From Paraburkholderia sp. UYCP14C (GTDB lineage: Bacteria; Pseudomonadota; Gammaproteobacteria; Burkholderiales; Burkholderiaceae), in the NCBI RefSeq assembly GCF_004197395.1, contig NZ_SELS01000017.1, positions 62,001 to 126,000 on the forward strand: DNA of 64,000 nucleotides, read 5' to 3'. Both the position numbers and the translations under genes were made by a program. Numbering within the stretch: the first letter of the stretch is position 1; the number at the start of each line of letters is the position of its first letter. Of this stretch, positions 26,668 through 36,722 are shown piece after piece. The notes below the pieces were generated by a model. It searched no databases, was not told where the DNA came from, and worked only from the letters and a program-made list of their open reading frames with translations.

Positions 26668-28659
26668 ATGACCACGCAAAACCAGAACCGACACGTCTCC
26701 GTCAGTTGCGCGCCTGCCGGCGACGATCTGCTGTTTCTGCATCTGCGCGGCACCGAGGAGTTGGGGCGTCTGAGCGAATGGCGGCTCGATCTGCTGAGCA
26801 AGCGCAACGATCTGCAAGCCGGCGATCTGCTCGGCCATGACATCTCGATTGCGCTGTCGTTGCCGGCCGAGGGCGAACGGCAATTCAACGGCATCGTCAC
26901 GGCGTTCCGGATCGTCTCGCCGGGCGACAGCACCCGCAACCGCATGGCGCGCTACGAAGCGGTGGTGCGTCCACGGCTGTGGCTTCTCACGCGCGCGTCG
27001 CACAGCCGCTTCTTCCATGAAAAGAGCGTGATCGATATCGTGACTGGCGTGCTGCAGGACTACAGCATCGACGTCAGCAATAAATGCCAGGCGACCTATC
27101 CGTCGCTGCAGCACTGCGCGCAGTACCGGGAGACCGATTTCGCTTTCGTGAGCCGGCTGATGGAGCACGAGGGCATTTACTACTACTTCGAGCACAAGGG
27201 TGGCAAGCACACGCTGGTGTTGACCGATTCAAGCGACGTGCACGCACCGATCGAACACTATGCGACGATTTCGTACGATGCGTGGTACGAGCCTTCGAAG
27301 GAGAAGGAATGCGTGTATGCGTGGAGTTCGGGCGCGGAATTGCAGACCGGCAAGTACGAAGTCAACGACTACGACTTCGAAAAACCCACGTTGAGCAACC
27401 AGCAAGGGTTGCTGTCGCGGGCGACGCGGCCGAAAGTCTACGATCCGCCGGTGTACGCGATGCAGGAACATCTGAGCGGCCACGTGCAGTCGAGCGATGG
27501 CGATCGCTATGCGAAGGTCGGCATCGAGATCCGTCAGGCGCGCAACGACAGCATCTCGGGCCGCTCGAGCGCGCGCGGCATCTGGCCGGGCGGCCAGTTC
27601 AAGCTCGAAAACCACGCCTGTGATGCGCAGAATCATGACTATCTGGTGGTCAGCGCCGAGTACGAGATCAATTCGGATGTCTATATGTCGACGGTGCGCA
27701 ACGATCCTTCGCTGCCGTTCTTCGACTGCGCGTTCACCGCGTTGCGCAAGGAGAACCACTTCCGCTCGGAGCGGCTGACGCCCGAGCCGGTCGTGGCGGG
27801 CCCGCAGACCGCGATGGTGGTGGGCCCGGACGGCGAAGAAATCCTCACCGACAAATACGGCCGCATCAAGGTGCAGTTCCATTGGGAGCAGTTCGCCCCG
27901 CCGGCCGATTCCGACGCGCGCATGAAACGCTGCTGGGTGCGCGTGTCGCAGAGCTGGGCCGGCAAGAACTGGGGCACGTTCTTCCTGCCACGGGTCGGTC
28001 AGGAGGTGGTCGTCGAATTCGTCGAGGGCGATCCGAACCGGCCGCTCGTCACCGGCTGCGTCTACAACGCGAATACGATGCCGCCGTACGCGCTGCCGGC
28101 GAACCAGATGTTCTCGACGCTGAAGAGCAATTCGACCAAGGGCGGCGGCGGTTTCAACGAAATGCGTTTCGACGACGACAAGGGCAGCGAGCAACTGTTC
28201 TTCCATGCCGAGAAAGACCACGAGACCTGGGTCAAGAACGACATGCTGAGCAATGTCGGCAACGATCGGCATCTGAAAGTGACCGGCAACGAGTTCGTGG
28301 CGGTCACCGGCGCGCGCCACGACGCCGTGACGGGCGACCAGAATGCCCAGGTCGATGGCAACGCGTCGCTGAAGGTCGGGCAGAAGCTGCAGGAGAAGGT
28401 CGGCATGGACTATGCGATCGACGCCGGCATGAATATCCACATCAAGGCGGGCATGAACGTCGTGATCGAAGCGGGCGCGAGTATTACGCTAAAGGCTGGC
28501 GGCGCGTTCGTGGTGGTGGGCCCGGTCAGCGTGGCGGTGTCGGGCACGCCGATCCTGCTCAATTCGGGCGGCTCGGCGGGCTCCGGCAGCGGCTCGTCGC
28601 CGACCGCGCCGACTGCACCGAAAGACGCCGACGACGGCACCAAAAAGATCAAATCTTGA
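26668..28659 (+). CDS. vgrG: VgrG spike protein (TssI)
   Basis: A 663-residue protein. The gp27-like part spans about 1-370 (FRIVSPGDSTRNRMARYEAV, SHSRFFHEKSVIDIVTGVLQ, YRETDFAFVSRLMEHEGIYY). The OB-fold and gp5-like part begins near GPDGEEILTDKYGRIKVQFH and carries SWAGKNWGTFFLPRVGQEVV and EGDPNRPLVTGCVYN. The beta-needle repeats follow (VTGARHDAVTGDQNAQVDG) and the protein ends in a short Ser/Gly/Pro tail, so there is no evolved effector domain. The trimer caps the Hcp tube and punctures the target membrane. Confidence 0.97.
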   Translation: MTTQNQNRHVSVSCAPAGDDLLFLHLRGTEELGRLSEWRLDLLSKRNDLQAGDLLGHDISIALSLPAEGERQFNGIVTAFRIVSPGDSTRNRMARYEAVVRPRLWLLTRASHSRFFHEKSVIDIVTGVLQDYSIDVSNKCQATYPSLQHCAQYRETDFAFVSRLMEHEGIYYYFEHKGGKHTLVLTDSSDVHAPIEHYATISYDAWYEPSKEKECVYAWSSGAELQTGKYEVNDYDFEKPTLSNQQGLLSRATRPKVYDPPVYAMQEHLSGHVQSSDGDRYAKVGIEIRQARNDSISGRSSARGIWPGGQFKLENHACDAQNHDYLVVSAEYEINSDVYMSTVRNDPSLPFFDCAFTALRKENHFRSERLTPEPVVAGPQTAMVVGPDGEEILTDKYGRIKVQFHWEQFAPPADSDARMKRCWVRVSQSWAGKNWGTFFLPRVGQEVVVEFVEGDPNRPLVTGCVYNANTMPPYALPANQMFSTLKSNSTKGGGGFNEMRFDDDKGSEQLFFHAEKDHETWVKNDMLSNVGNDRHLKVTGNEFVAVTGARHDAVTGDQNAQVDGNASLKVGQKLQEKVGMDYAIDAGMNIHIKAGMNVVIEAGASITLKAGGAFVVVGPVSVAVSGTPILLNSGGSAGSGSGSSPTAPTAPKDADDGTKKIKS

Positions 28660-28690
28660 GCGATGCATCTGACGGGTTGTGGGGAGCCAA

Positions 28691-30463
28691 GTGAACTATC
28701 CGATTCTTTCGCTGCGGGTTGCGCGATTCAACGACGAGACGCTCGCCGAGCCGATCGTGGTCGCGTTCGGCCCCGCCGGAGGCACGATTGGCCGGGCCAA
28801 CGACTGCACGCTGGTGCTGCCCGATCAACAGCGCGCGATCTCGCGCGTTCACGCGCGCGTCGAGTTGCGCGGCGGCGAGTACCTGCTGTGCGATCTGGGC
28901 AGCAATCCGAGCGTGCTGAATCAGCGCGCGCTCGGTGGCACGCGCGAGGCGAGGCTCGCAAATGGCGACCAGCTGTTGATCGGTCCGTATCTGCTCGAAG
29001 TGTCGCTCGGCGAGCAGGCCGCGGGCGTGCGCGGTCTGACGGGCGGGCATGATCCGCTCCGTGCCGCGCAGGTGCTCGGTGGGCCGTTGCCGGCCGATTC
29101 GCAAGGCGACCCGTTGCAGCTCGGCGCGCTCGATCCGCTCGGGCAGCCGGGCTTCGGCGAACCGCAGCGGATCTCGTCGCGGCCGGGCTTTGCGGGCTCG
29201 GAGAGCGATCATGTGTCGCCGGAATTGCAGGCGTTTGCGGCGCCCCAGGCGCCTCGGCCCGATCCCGCCAGGCCGGCCACGCCCGTGGGCGGCATCCCGG
29301 CGGACTACGATCCGCTCGCCGATGCGTTGGCGCAGTGGGAAACGCCGTCGCAGGCGGGCAGTGCGTCGCCGGCCGCGGCGCATGCCGCGCCCGAATTGCC
29401 GGGATGGCCCACTGCGCCCGCGCCGGCGGCCGCGCCTTTGGGCGGCCCGACCGGCTTGCCGCCGGGATTGCTGGACCCCGGCGCGGCAGGCTCGGCCGTG
29501 ACACCGTTCGATGATCTGTTCGGGACGCCGTCGGTGCCATCGGTGCCGACGACGCAGTTCGCGCCGTCGACCCCTTTGGCTCCGGTGGTGCCGGTGGTCG
29601 TGCCCGTAGTCGCGCCGCAGGCTGCCACCTCACGGGTCGCCGTGCCGGCGGCGGCGCCGGTGCCTTCGCCTTCGCCGGTTGTGCAGCCCGAGCCGCAGCA
29701 GGTGCAGCAGCAGGTTCAGCAGCCGGCTCCGGCTCCGGCTCCGGCCTCGGCTCCGACCGCATCACCGCCTTCCGCATCACCAGCGCCGATCGCGCAGCCG
29801 GCTCCGGTTCGCCCCGACGCCGTCCCCGCCGCGAGCCCGAACCCCGCCACGCTGCAGGCGCTGCTCGAAGGCCTCGGGCTCGACCCGTCGCGCGCGCCGA
29901 ACCTGCCCGAGCCGGAGTTCGCGCGCCTCATCGGCACGATGCTGCGCGACGCGCTGCGCGGCACGATGGAGGTGCTGCGCGCGCGCTCGATGACCAAACG
30001 CGAAGCGCGCCTCGACACGACGATGATCGTCGCGCGCGACAACAACCCGCTGAAATTTTTCCCCGACGTCGACAGCGCGCTGGCGCAGATGCTGACCGGC
30101 CGCGCGGCCGGTTATCTGCCGCCCGACGAAGCGCTCAGGCGCGCCTTCGACGATATCCAGGCGCACGAGCTAGCGGTCCTCGCCGGGATGCGGGCGGCGC
30201 TCGCGCACGTGCTCGGACGGTTCGATCCCGCGTCGATCGAAGCGCAGCTGAAAGACCCCGGCGCGCTCGAAAAGGTGCTGTCCAACCGCAAGGCGAGGCT
30301 GTGGGATCTGTTCGTCGAATTGCAGGGCGCCGTCACGCGCGAAGCCGACGACGACTTCCAGAAACTCTTCGGTCAGGCGTTCAATGACGCGTATGAGGCG
30401 CAGATCGACGAACTGAGCGCGGCCCGAGAGCGTCAGCCGAAACATCCCGCCGATCCCAACTAG
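28691..30463 (+). CDS. tagH: FHA-domain protein TagH (T6SS phosphothreonine sensor)
   Basis: A 590-residue protein. GTG 28691 is preferred (GGGGAG 4 bases ahead, start MNYPILSLRVARFND); GTG 28679 is an alternative. The FHA domain (about 25-95) has GGTIGRANDCTLVLPDQQ, ISRVHARVEL and GSNPSVLN, which cover the phosphothreonine-binding loops. A very long Pro/Ala-rich linker follows (about 130-390), and the C-terminal T6SS-FHA domain (about 395-560) has LIGTMLRDALRGTMEVLRAR and MTKREARLDTTMIVARDNNP. In threonine-phosphorylation control, TagH/Fha is the kinase substrate that allows assembly. Kinase and phosphatase genes lie upstream in the window. Confidence 0.92.
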   Translation: MNYPILSLRVARFNDETLAEPIVVAFGPAGGTIGRANDCTLVLPDQQRAISRVHARVELRGGEYLLCDLGSNPSVLNQRALGGTREARLANGDQLLIGPYLLEVSLGEQAAGVRGLTGGHDPLRAAQVLGGPLPADSQGDPLQLGALDPLGQPGFGEPQRISSRPGFAGSESDHVSPELQAFAAPQAPRPDPARPATPVGGIPADYDPLADALAQWETPSQAGSASPAAAHAAPELPGWPTAPAPAAAPLGGPTGLPPGLLDPGAAGSAVTPFDDLFGTPSVPSVPTTQFAPSTPLAPVVPVVVPVVAPQAATSRVAVPAAAPVPSPSPVVQPEPQQVQQQVQQPAPAPAPASAPTASPPSASPAPIAQPAPVRPDAVPAASPNPATLQALLEGLGLDPSRAPNLPEPEFARLIGTMLRDALRGTMEVLRARSMTKREARLDTTMIVARDNNPLKFFPDVDSALAQMLTGRAAGYLPPDEALRRAFDDIQAHELAVLAGMRAALAHVLGRFDPASIEAQLKDPGALEKVLSNRKARLWDLFVELQGAVTREADDDFQKLFGQAFNDAYEAQIDELSAARERQPKHPADPN

Positions 30464-30481
30464 AAACTTGAACGAGACAAC

Positions 30482-31816
30482 ATGTCCTGGAACAGCAAAG
30501 TCATCTGGTCGGAGGGGATGTTTCTTCAGCCCCAGCACTTGCAGCAGCACGACCGTTATCTGCAGCGGCAACTGGAGACGCGCGCGGCCGGCCTGCGTCC
30601 GTACAGTTGGGGCTTCACCGCGCTGGAGATCGACGAGCCGCTGCTCAAGCTCGGCAAGCTCGCGCTGCTGTCGTGCTCCGGCGTGATGCCGGACGGCACG
30701 CCATTCGATCTGCCCGCCGACGATGACTTGCCCGAACCGCTCGAGATTCCCGAAGGCACCCGCAACGTGCTGGTCCAACTGGCGTTGCCGGTGCGCAGGC
30801 CGGGCGTCGCCGAAACCGGCAACGAGGCCAGCGAGGAGAACTTCGCGCGGCACCGGATCGCCGAATTCGACGTCAGCGACAGCAACGATCCGAATGCCGG
30901 CGCGGCGTTGCTGCAGGTCGGCAAACTGCGGGTGCGTCTCGCGCTCGCGCCCGAAGTGGCGAATGCCTATACGGCGCTCGGCGTCGCGCGCGTGCTCGAG
31001 CGTCTGCCCGACAACCGCGTCGTGCTCGAAAACGACTATAGCCCGCCCTGTCTCGACTATCGGGTGGCGCGCCGGCTTGCGGCGTTCGTCGACGACCTCG
31101 TGGGTCTTCTGCATCAGCGCGGCGAAGCGCTGGCCGGACGGCTTGCGCAGCCCGGCGTGACAGGTGTCGCGGAAGTGGCCGATTTCCTGTTGCTGCAACT
31201 GATCAATCGCCTTGAACCGCTGGCCGCGCATCTGTCGACGATGACCGGTTTGCATCCCGAAGCGCTGTACCAGGTGGCGGTGCAGTTGGCCGGCGAACTG
31301 GCGACCTTCAGCCAGGCGTCGAAGCGGCCGCCGGCGTATCCGGTGTATCGCCATGAGTGGTTGCGCGAAACCTTCGCACCGGTGATCGACGACATTCGCG
31401 CGTCGTTGAGCATGGTGATGGACCCGCACGCCGTGCCGATTCCGCTCGAAGAGCGCAAGTTCGGCCTGCGCGTGGCGATCGTGCCGGACAAGACGCTGTT
31501 CGCCGGCGCCACCTTCGTGCTCGCGGTGCGCGCGCAAATGCCGGCCGAGCATATCCTGACCGGCTTCGCGCCGCAGGTGAAGATCGGACCGATCGAACGC
31601 ATTCGCGATCTCGTCAATCTGCAATTGCCGGGTGTCGGGCTGCGCGCGTTGCCGGTGGCGCCTCGGCAACTGCCGTTCCATGCGGGCTTTACCTATTTCG
31701 AACTCGATCGCGGCAACGAACTGTGGAAGCAGTTCGCGACTTCCGCGGGCATGGCGTTGCATGTCGCCGGCGAGTTTCCCGGGCTGACGATGGAGTTCTG
31801 GGCAATCCGCCGCTGA
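30482..31816 (+). CDS. tssK: Type VI baseplate-membrane adaptor TssK (ImpJ/VasE)
   Basis: A 444-residue protein with the family start MSWNSKVIWSEGMFLQPQHL and QHDRYLQRQLETRAAGL; later VYRHEWLRETFAPVIDDIRA and GFTYFELDRGNELWKQF. TssK trimers link the TssFGE wedge to the TssLM membrane complex through an RBP-like C-terminal domain. It lies 18 bases after tagH and 24 bases ahead of tssL. Confidence 0.97.
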   Translation: MSWNSKVIWSEGMFLQPQHLQQHDRYLQRQLETRAAGLRPYSWGFTALEIDEPLLKLGKLALLSCSGVMPDGTPFDLPADDDLPEPLEIPEGTRNVLVQLALPVRRPGVAETGNEASEENFARHRIAEFDVSDSNDPNAGAALLQVGKLRVRLALAPEVANAYTALGVARVLERLPDNRVVLENDYSPPCLDYRVARRLAAFVDDLVGLLHQRGEALAGRLAQPGVTGVAEVADFLLLQLINRLEPLAAHLSTMTGLHPEALYQVAVQLAGELATFSQASKRPPAYPVYRHEWLRETFAPVIDDIRASLSMVMDPHAVPIPLEERKFGLRVAIVPDKTLFAGATFVLAVRAQMPAEHILTGFAPQVKIGPIERIRDLVNLQLPGVGLRALPVAPRQLPFHAGFTYFELDRGNELWKQFATSAGMALHVAGEFPGLTMEFWAIRR

Positions 31817-31840
31817 CGCATTTGATTGGGGAAGTACATC

Positions 31841-33130
31841 GTGAGTCCTGACGAACCGCGTGGCCCCGCCGACGATCCCGGCGCGACGATTCTGATTCCG
31901 ACACCGGGCGGCGCGCGGGCGGCGTTCATGGGTGCCGCCGCGACGCCCGCGCCGATGTTGCCCGCCGGCGGCGGTCTCAATCCGCTGTTGCGCGCGGCCA
32001 ACCCGCTGCTCGAACTGGCGCTGCCGCTGCGTCAGTTGCCGACCCATCCGAATGTCGAGGACCTGCGCAACCAGCTGATGCAAATGGTGCGCAACTTCGA
32101 GACGCAAGGCCGCGCCAACGGTATCGACGACGAGAAGCTGGGCGCCTCGCGCTACTGCCTGTGCACCTTCCTCGACGAAGCGATCGCCAGCACGCCGTGG
32201 GGCGCGGGCTTGTGGGGCAGCCGCAGCCTGCTGGTGACATTCCACAACGAGGCTTCGGGCGGCGAGCGCTTTTTCCAGATCCTGCAGCGTCTCGCGCAGA
32301 ATCCCGCGGGCAACATCGACGTGCTCGAATTGATCTACGTGATTCTCGGCCTCGGCTTCGAAGGACGTTATCGGCTGATCGACGGTGGCCGCACGCAACT
32401 CGACACGATCCGCGAACGCCTCGAACAGATGATTCGCGGCCAGCGCGGCGCGGCCGAGCGCGATCTGTCGCCGCACTGGCTGCCGGTCAAGGTCGAGCGC
32501 AAGCCGCTGTTGCAACTCGTGCCGTTGTGGGTGGCCGCGGCTGTCGCTTGCCTGTTACTGGTGATCGTTCATCTGGTGTTGAGCTTCCGGCTCAACGACA
32601 TGTCCGACCGCGTGTTCGAAGCGCTGCACGGTATCCACGTCGCGCCGGCTCCGGTGCTCGCGTCGAAACTGGCGGCGGCGCCCAAGCCCGCGCCGAAGCT
32701 GTCGCAATTCCTCGCGCCGGAAATCGCCCAAGGTCTCGTGAGAGTCTCGGAGTTGCCGGATCGGACGGTCGTCACGATCAACGGCGACGGCCTGTTCGCG
32801 TCGGGCAGTGCCGATCTGGCCGCGGGGTTCGTGCCGCTGATCCAGCGGATCGGCGATGCGTTGAAGGAAGTGCCGGGCAACGTCGTGGTCGCCGGTCATA
32901 CGGATAACCAGCGGGTGTTGTCCGCGCGCTTCCCGTCGAACTGGCATCTGTCGCAGGCGCGCGCCGAAGCGGTGCGCGACATGCTCGCGTCGCGAGCCGG
33001 CAACCCGGCCCGTTTCAGCGCCGAAGGGCGCGGCGACGCCGAACCGATCGCGCCGAACGACACCGCCGCGAATCGGGCGCGCAACCGCCGCGTCGATATC
33101 ACGGTGCTGGCGCCGGGAGCGGCATCGTGA
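31841..33130 (+). CDS. tssL: Type VI inner-membrane protein TssL (DotU) with C-terminal OmpA domain
   Basis: A 429-residue protein. GTG 31841 is chosen because GGGGAAG lies 6 bases upstream. The cytoplasmic DotU domain (about 40-215) has NPLLELALPLRQLPTHPNVE, GASRYCLCTFLDEAIASTPW and YVILGLGFEGRYRLIDGG. One membrane helix (about 227-250) is followed by a periplasmic OmpA-like domain (about 300-425) with VVVAGHTDNQRVLSARFPSN and RFSAEGRGDAEPIAPNDTAA, including the NRARNRRVDI end, so it should bind peptidoglycan. This is the specialised-TssL layout that anchors the membrane complex in the wall. Confidence 0.96.
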   Translation: MSPDEPRGPADDPGATILIPTPGGARAAFMGAAATPAPMLPAGGGLNPLLRAANPLLELALPLRQLPTHPNVEDLRNQLMQMVRNFETQGRANGIDDEKLGASRYCLCTFLDEAIASTPWGAGLWGSRSLLVTFHNEASGGERFFQILQRLAQNPAGNIDVLELIYVILGLGFEGRYRLIDGGRTQLDTIRERLEQMIRGQRGAAERDLSPHWLPVKVERKPLLQLVPLWVAAAVACLLLVIVHLVLSFRLNDMSDRVFEALHGIHVAPAPVLASKLAAAPKPAPKLSQFLAPEIAQGLVRVSELPDRTVVTINGDGLFASGSADLAAGFVPLIQRIGDALKEVPGNVVVAGHTDNQRVLSARFPSNWHLSQARAEAVRDMLASRAGNPARFSAEGRGDAEPIAPNDTAANRARNRRVDITVLAPGAAS

Positions 33131-33176
33131 AGGCCGCGCTGACGAGTCCGTGGCCCGTGGCCCAGGGGAGCCGGGT

Positions 33177-36100
33177 ATGAAAATCTTTGGCTGGCTGAGA
33201 CGAGCCATCGTGCTGTCGTTGCTCGGCGTGCTCGCGCTGTCGCTGATCGTCTGGGTCGAGGGACCGCTCGTCTCATACGCGGGCAACGAGCCGCTCGAAA
33301 GCAACAGCAGCCGCTGGGCCGTGATCATCGTGTTGCTGCTGGTGTGGGCGGTGTACTGGAGCGTGCGCTGGATCGCGGTGCGCGTCGCCAACATCAAGTT
33401 CACCCGCATAGTGGCAGACGGACCGGCCGAGCCCGAGCCCGGCAAGAAGGAATCCGAGGCCGACATCGCCGCGTTGAAACAGCGTTTCGAAGCCGCCATG
33501 GCGACCCTGCGCAAGGCGAGGGTCAAGGGCCGCTTCGGCAGTCAGTACGTGTATCAGTTGCCGTGGTACGTGTTCGTCGGCGCGCCCGGCACGGGCAAGA
33601 CCACGGCGCTGCTGAACTCCGGGCTCAAGTTTCCGCTGGCCGAGCGGCTCGGCAAGCAGTCGATCGGCGGCGTGGGCGGCACACGCAATTGCGACTGGTG
33701 GTTCACCGACGATGCGGTGCTGCTCGATACCGCGGGCCGCTTCACCACCCAGGACAGTTTCGCCCCGGCCGATCAGGCCGCGTGGGCCGGCTTCCTGCAG
33801 CTACTGCGCAAGTATCGTCCGCGCCGGCCGCTGAATGGCGTGATCGTGGCCTTGTCGGCCAGCGACCTGCTGCAACTGTCCGACACGCAACGCGCGCAGC
33901 AGGCGCAAGCCGTGCGCGAGCGGCTCAAGGAACTGTACGGCCAGCTGGGCATGCGCTTTCCGGTCTACGTGATCGTGACCAAATGCGATCTGCTCGCGGG
34001 CTTCGCCGAGTTCTTCGACGATCTCGGCCGCGACGAGCGCGAGCAGGTCTGGGGCATGACGTTCCCGTTCACCGAACAAGGCTCGCCGGACGACGCACTG
34101 GCCGCGTTTCCCGCCGAATTCGACGCGCTGGCAAAGCAGCTGCAAGCCCGCGTGCTGAACCGCATGCAGCGTGAGACGGACGTGCGCCGGCGTGCGCTCG
34201 TGTATGGATTTCCGCAGCAGTTCGCGGGTCTGCAAGCCGTGCTGAAGGGCTTTCTCGACGAAACCTTCAGCACCTCGCGCTTCGAGCAGTCGGCGTTGCT
34301 GCGCGGCGTGTATTTCACGAGCGGCACCCAGGAAGGCCGGCCGATCGACCGCGTGATGAGCGCGGTGGCCTCGGCGCTCGGCTTCCAGCGACAGGTCGTG
34401 TTGCCCGATCCGGCGAGCGGACGCGCGTACTTCATCACGCGTTTGCTGCGCGGCGTGATCTTCGAGGAAGCCGGACTCGCGGGCGTGAACCAGAAGCTGG
34501 AGCGGCGCCGCGCGTGGTTCCAGCGCGCCGCGCTGGCGGCGATCGGCGTCGTCACGGTGCTGGCGCTGGTGCTGTTCTTCGTCAGCTACCAACGCAATCG
34601 CGCCTACGTCGCCGATGTTCAGCAGCATGTCACCGACTTGCAGAAGCTCGCGCAGAGCACCCAGCAGAGCGACAACCCGCTTGCGCTGCTGCCGTTGCTC
34701 AATGCCGCGCGCGACCTTCCCGGCGGTTACGCGGACCGCGACAGGAGCGCGCCGTGGCTGTCGCGCCTCGGTCTTTTCCAGGGCGACAAGCTCGGCCTCG
34801 AAGCGCAGAACAGCTACCGGCGGCTGTTGCGGCAGACTTTGCTGCCTCTGGTCGTGAGCCGCATGGAAGACGAGTTGCGCCGCGGCGACGCGAACAATCC
34901 CGACTTCCAGTATGAAGTCCTGCGCGCGTATCTGATGTTGGGCGACTCGCTGCACTTCGACGCCGACTCGGTGCGCTTGTGGGCCGATGTCGATTGGCGC
35001 CGCGGGCCGCTGCGCGATGCCAGCGACGAGCAGCGCAACGATATCGACGGCCATCTCGCCGCGCTGTTCCAGCCGGCGCGCTTCGACGCGTCGCTGCCGC
35101 TCGACAAGGATCTGATCGCGCAGGCGCGCGCGACGCTCGCCAAGATGCCGCTGACGCAGCGCCTGTTCAACCGCGTCAAGCGCGATCTCGAACAGAGCAA
35201 ACTGCCGGAGTTCAGCGTCGCCAACGCGGCGGGCCGCAATGCCTCGCTGGTGCTCGTGCGCAAGAGCGGCGCGCCGTTGACGCGCGGTGTTTCAGGCGCG
35301 TACACGCGAGCCGGCTATCAGAAGTTCGGCCAGTTGCGCGACGCGGCGGTGATCGATATCGCGAAGGACGATTGGGTGCTCGGCCGTCAGGAGTCGGTCT
35401 TGACGCCGAACGGCCTCGAGGATCTGAAGTCCGGCATCACACGGCTTTACTACGACGAGTACATCCGCCAATGGGACGCGTTGCTCAACGATATCGACGT
35501 GGTGCCGTTCGACGGCGTGGAGCAGGGGGCCCGCGTGGCCACCGTGCTCGCAGCACCCGACTCGCCGCTGCGCTCGCTGATGCTGGCCGCGGCGCAGGAG
35601 ACCACGCTGGGCGGCACCAAAACCGGCGGTTCGCTGACGGAGCAGGGCGTGACCGCATTGACCAACAAGCTCGATGCGGCCAAAAAGCGCCTCGAGAGCG
35701 CGCTCGGCAATCAGCCGGAAGACGCGGCGCCGCCCCCGCCGGCCGAACTCAATCCGGTCGACGCACATTTCCAGGCGCTGCATGATCTCGCCGGCAAACC
35801 CGGCGCGCAGGGTCCGGTTCCGCTGGACACGCAACTCGCCGCGCTGAAGGACGCCGCGACCTATCTGCAGGCCGCGGATTCGGCGCGCCGTCAGGGCTTG
35901 CCGCCGCCGCCCGGCGATGCGCTGAACAAGCTCAAGCTGGTGGCCCAGGGGGCGCCGCCGCCGCTCGCGGCGGTGGCCACCAATGTCGCCGGCGGGGCGG
36001 GGGCGCTGATGGTGGGCGGGGAGCGCGCGCGCCTGAACGCGTTGTGGCAGGCGAACGTGGCGCAGCTGTGCCGGCAGGCGCTCGACGGTCGCTATCCGCT

Positions 36101-36722
36101 CGTGCGCGCCTCGACCCGTGACGTCGCGCCCGACGATTTCGGCAAGCTGCTGAGCCCGGGCGGCTTGATCGACGACTTCTTCCAGAAGAATCTCGCGACG
36201 ATGGTCGACATGTCGGGACCGCAGTGGAAATGGCGCAGCGGCGTCGATACGCTCGGCATCCCGGTCGACGTGCTCGCGCAATTCCAGCGCGCGGCGCAGA
36301 TCCGCGATGCGTTCTTCCGCGCCGGCGGCCGCGATGTGTCGGTGCGCTTCACGGTAAAGCCGGTCAGCATCGATCCGTCGATCACGCAGTTCACGCTCGA
36401 CATCGACGGGCAGCAGATGGTCGTCAAACCCGACAGCCCGCAATCGATGGTGTTCCAGTGGCCGAGCGGCAAGGGCACCGGCCAGGCGCACGTCGAGTTC
36501 ACGCCGGCGGGCAACGCACCGGCGGCGCGCGCCGACGGACCGTGGGCACTGCTTCATCTAATGGACGATGCGCGTCTGCAACCGACCGCGCAACCCGACC
36601 GCTTCCGCCTGAGCTTCGACTCCGATGGCCGGCGCGCGGAGTTCGAACTGGCGGCCAGCAGCATCGTGAATCCGTTCCGTCGCGCGATGCTCGAGCAGTT
36701 CCGCTGTCCCGATCGGCTATGA
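33177..36722 (+). CDS. tssM: Type VI inner-membrane core protein TssM (IcmF)
   Basis: A 1181-residue protein. ATG 33177 has AGGGGAG 6 bases ahead. Two N-terminal membrane helices (about 7-28 and 43-65) precede a cytoplasmic NTPase-like domain with intact Walker A GAPGTGKTTALLNSG near residue 134 and VLLDTAGRF. A third helix lies near 450-475 (VTVLALVLFFVSYQ). A long periplasmic part follows with IcmF-related and C-terminal VasK-type domains (GKLLSPGGLIDDFFQKNLAT and the beta-rich end). It forms the trans-envelope channel core with TssL. The stop overlaps the start of tagF (ATGA). Confidence 0.97.
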   Translation: MKIFGWLRRAIVLSLLGVLALSLIVWVEGPLVSYAGNEPLESNSSRWAVIIVLLLVWAVYWSVRWIAVRVANIKFTRIVADGPAEPEPGKKESEADIAALKQRFEAAMATLRKARVKGRFGSQYVYQLPWYVFVGAPGTGKTTALLNSGLKFPLAERLGKQSIGGVGGTRNCDWWFTDDAVLLDTAGRFTTQDSFAPADQAAWAGFLQLLRKYRPRRPLNGVIVALSASDLLQLSDTQRAQQAQAVRERLKELYGQLGMRFPVYVIVTKCDLLAGFAEFFDDLGRDEREQVWGMTFPFTEQGSPDDALAAFPAEFDALAKQLQARVLNRMQRETDVRRRALVYGFPQQFAGLQAVLKGFLDETFSTSRFEQSALLRGVYFTSGTQEGRPIDRVMSAVASALGFQRQVVLPDPASGRAYFITRLLRGVIFEEAGLAGVNQKLERRRAWFQRAALAAIGVVTVLALVLFFVSYQRNRAYVADVQQHVTDLQKLAQSTQQSDNPLALLPLLNAARDLPGGYADRDRSAPWLSRLGLFQGDKLGLEAQNSYRRLLRQTLLPLVVSRMEDELRRGDANNPDFQYEVLRAYLMLGDSLHFDADSVRLWADVDWRRGPLRDASDEQRNDIDGHLAALFQPARFDASLPLDKDLIAQARATLAKMPLTQRLFNRVKRDLEQSKLPEFSVANAAGRNASLVLVRKSGAPLTRGVSGAYTRAGYQKFGQLRDAAVIDIAKDDWVLGRQESVLTPNGLEDLKSGITRLYYDEYIRQWDALLNDIDVVPFDGVEQGARVATVLAAPDSPLRSLMLAAAQETTLGGTKTGGSLTEQGVTALTNKLDAAKKRLESALGNQPEDAAPPPPAELNPVDAHFQALHDLAGKPGAQGPVPLDTQLAALKDAATYLQAADSARRQGLPPPPGDALNKLKLVAQGAPPPLAAVATNVAGGAGALMVGGERARLNALWQANVAQLCRQALDGRYPLVRASTRDVAPDDFGKLLSPGGLIDDFFQKNLATMVDMSGPQWKWRSGVDTLGIPVDVLAQFQRAAQIRDAFFRAGGRDVSVRFTVKPVSIDPSITQFTLDIDGQQMVVKPDSPQSMVFQWPSGKGTGQAHVEFTPAGNAPAARADGPWALLHLMDDARLQPTAQPDRFRLSFDSDGRRAEFELAASSIVNPFRRAMLEQFRCPDRL

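Noticed and set aside
30170-32515. Minus-strand open frame of 781 codons opposite tssK and tssL
   Set aside because: Shadow frame with His/Arg-rich sequence and no recognisable domain.
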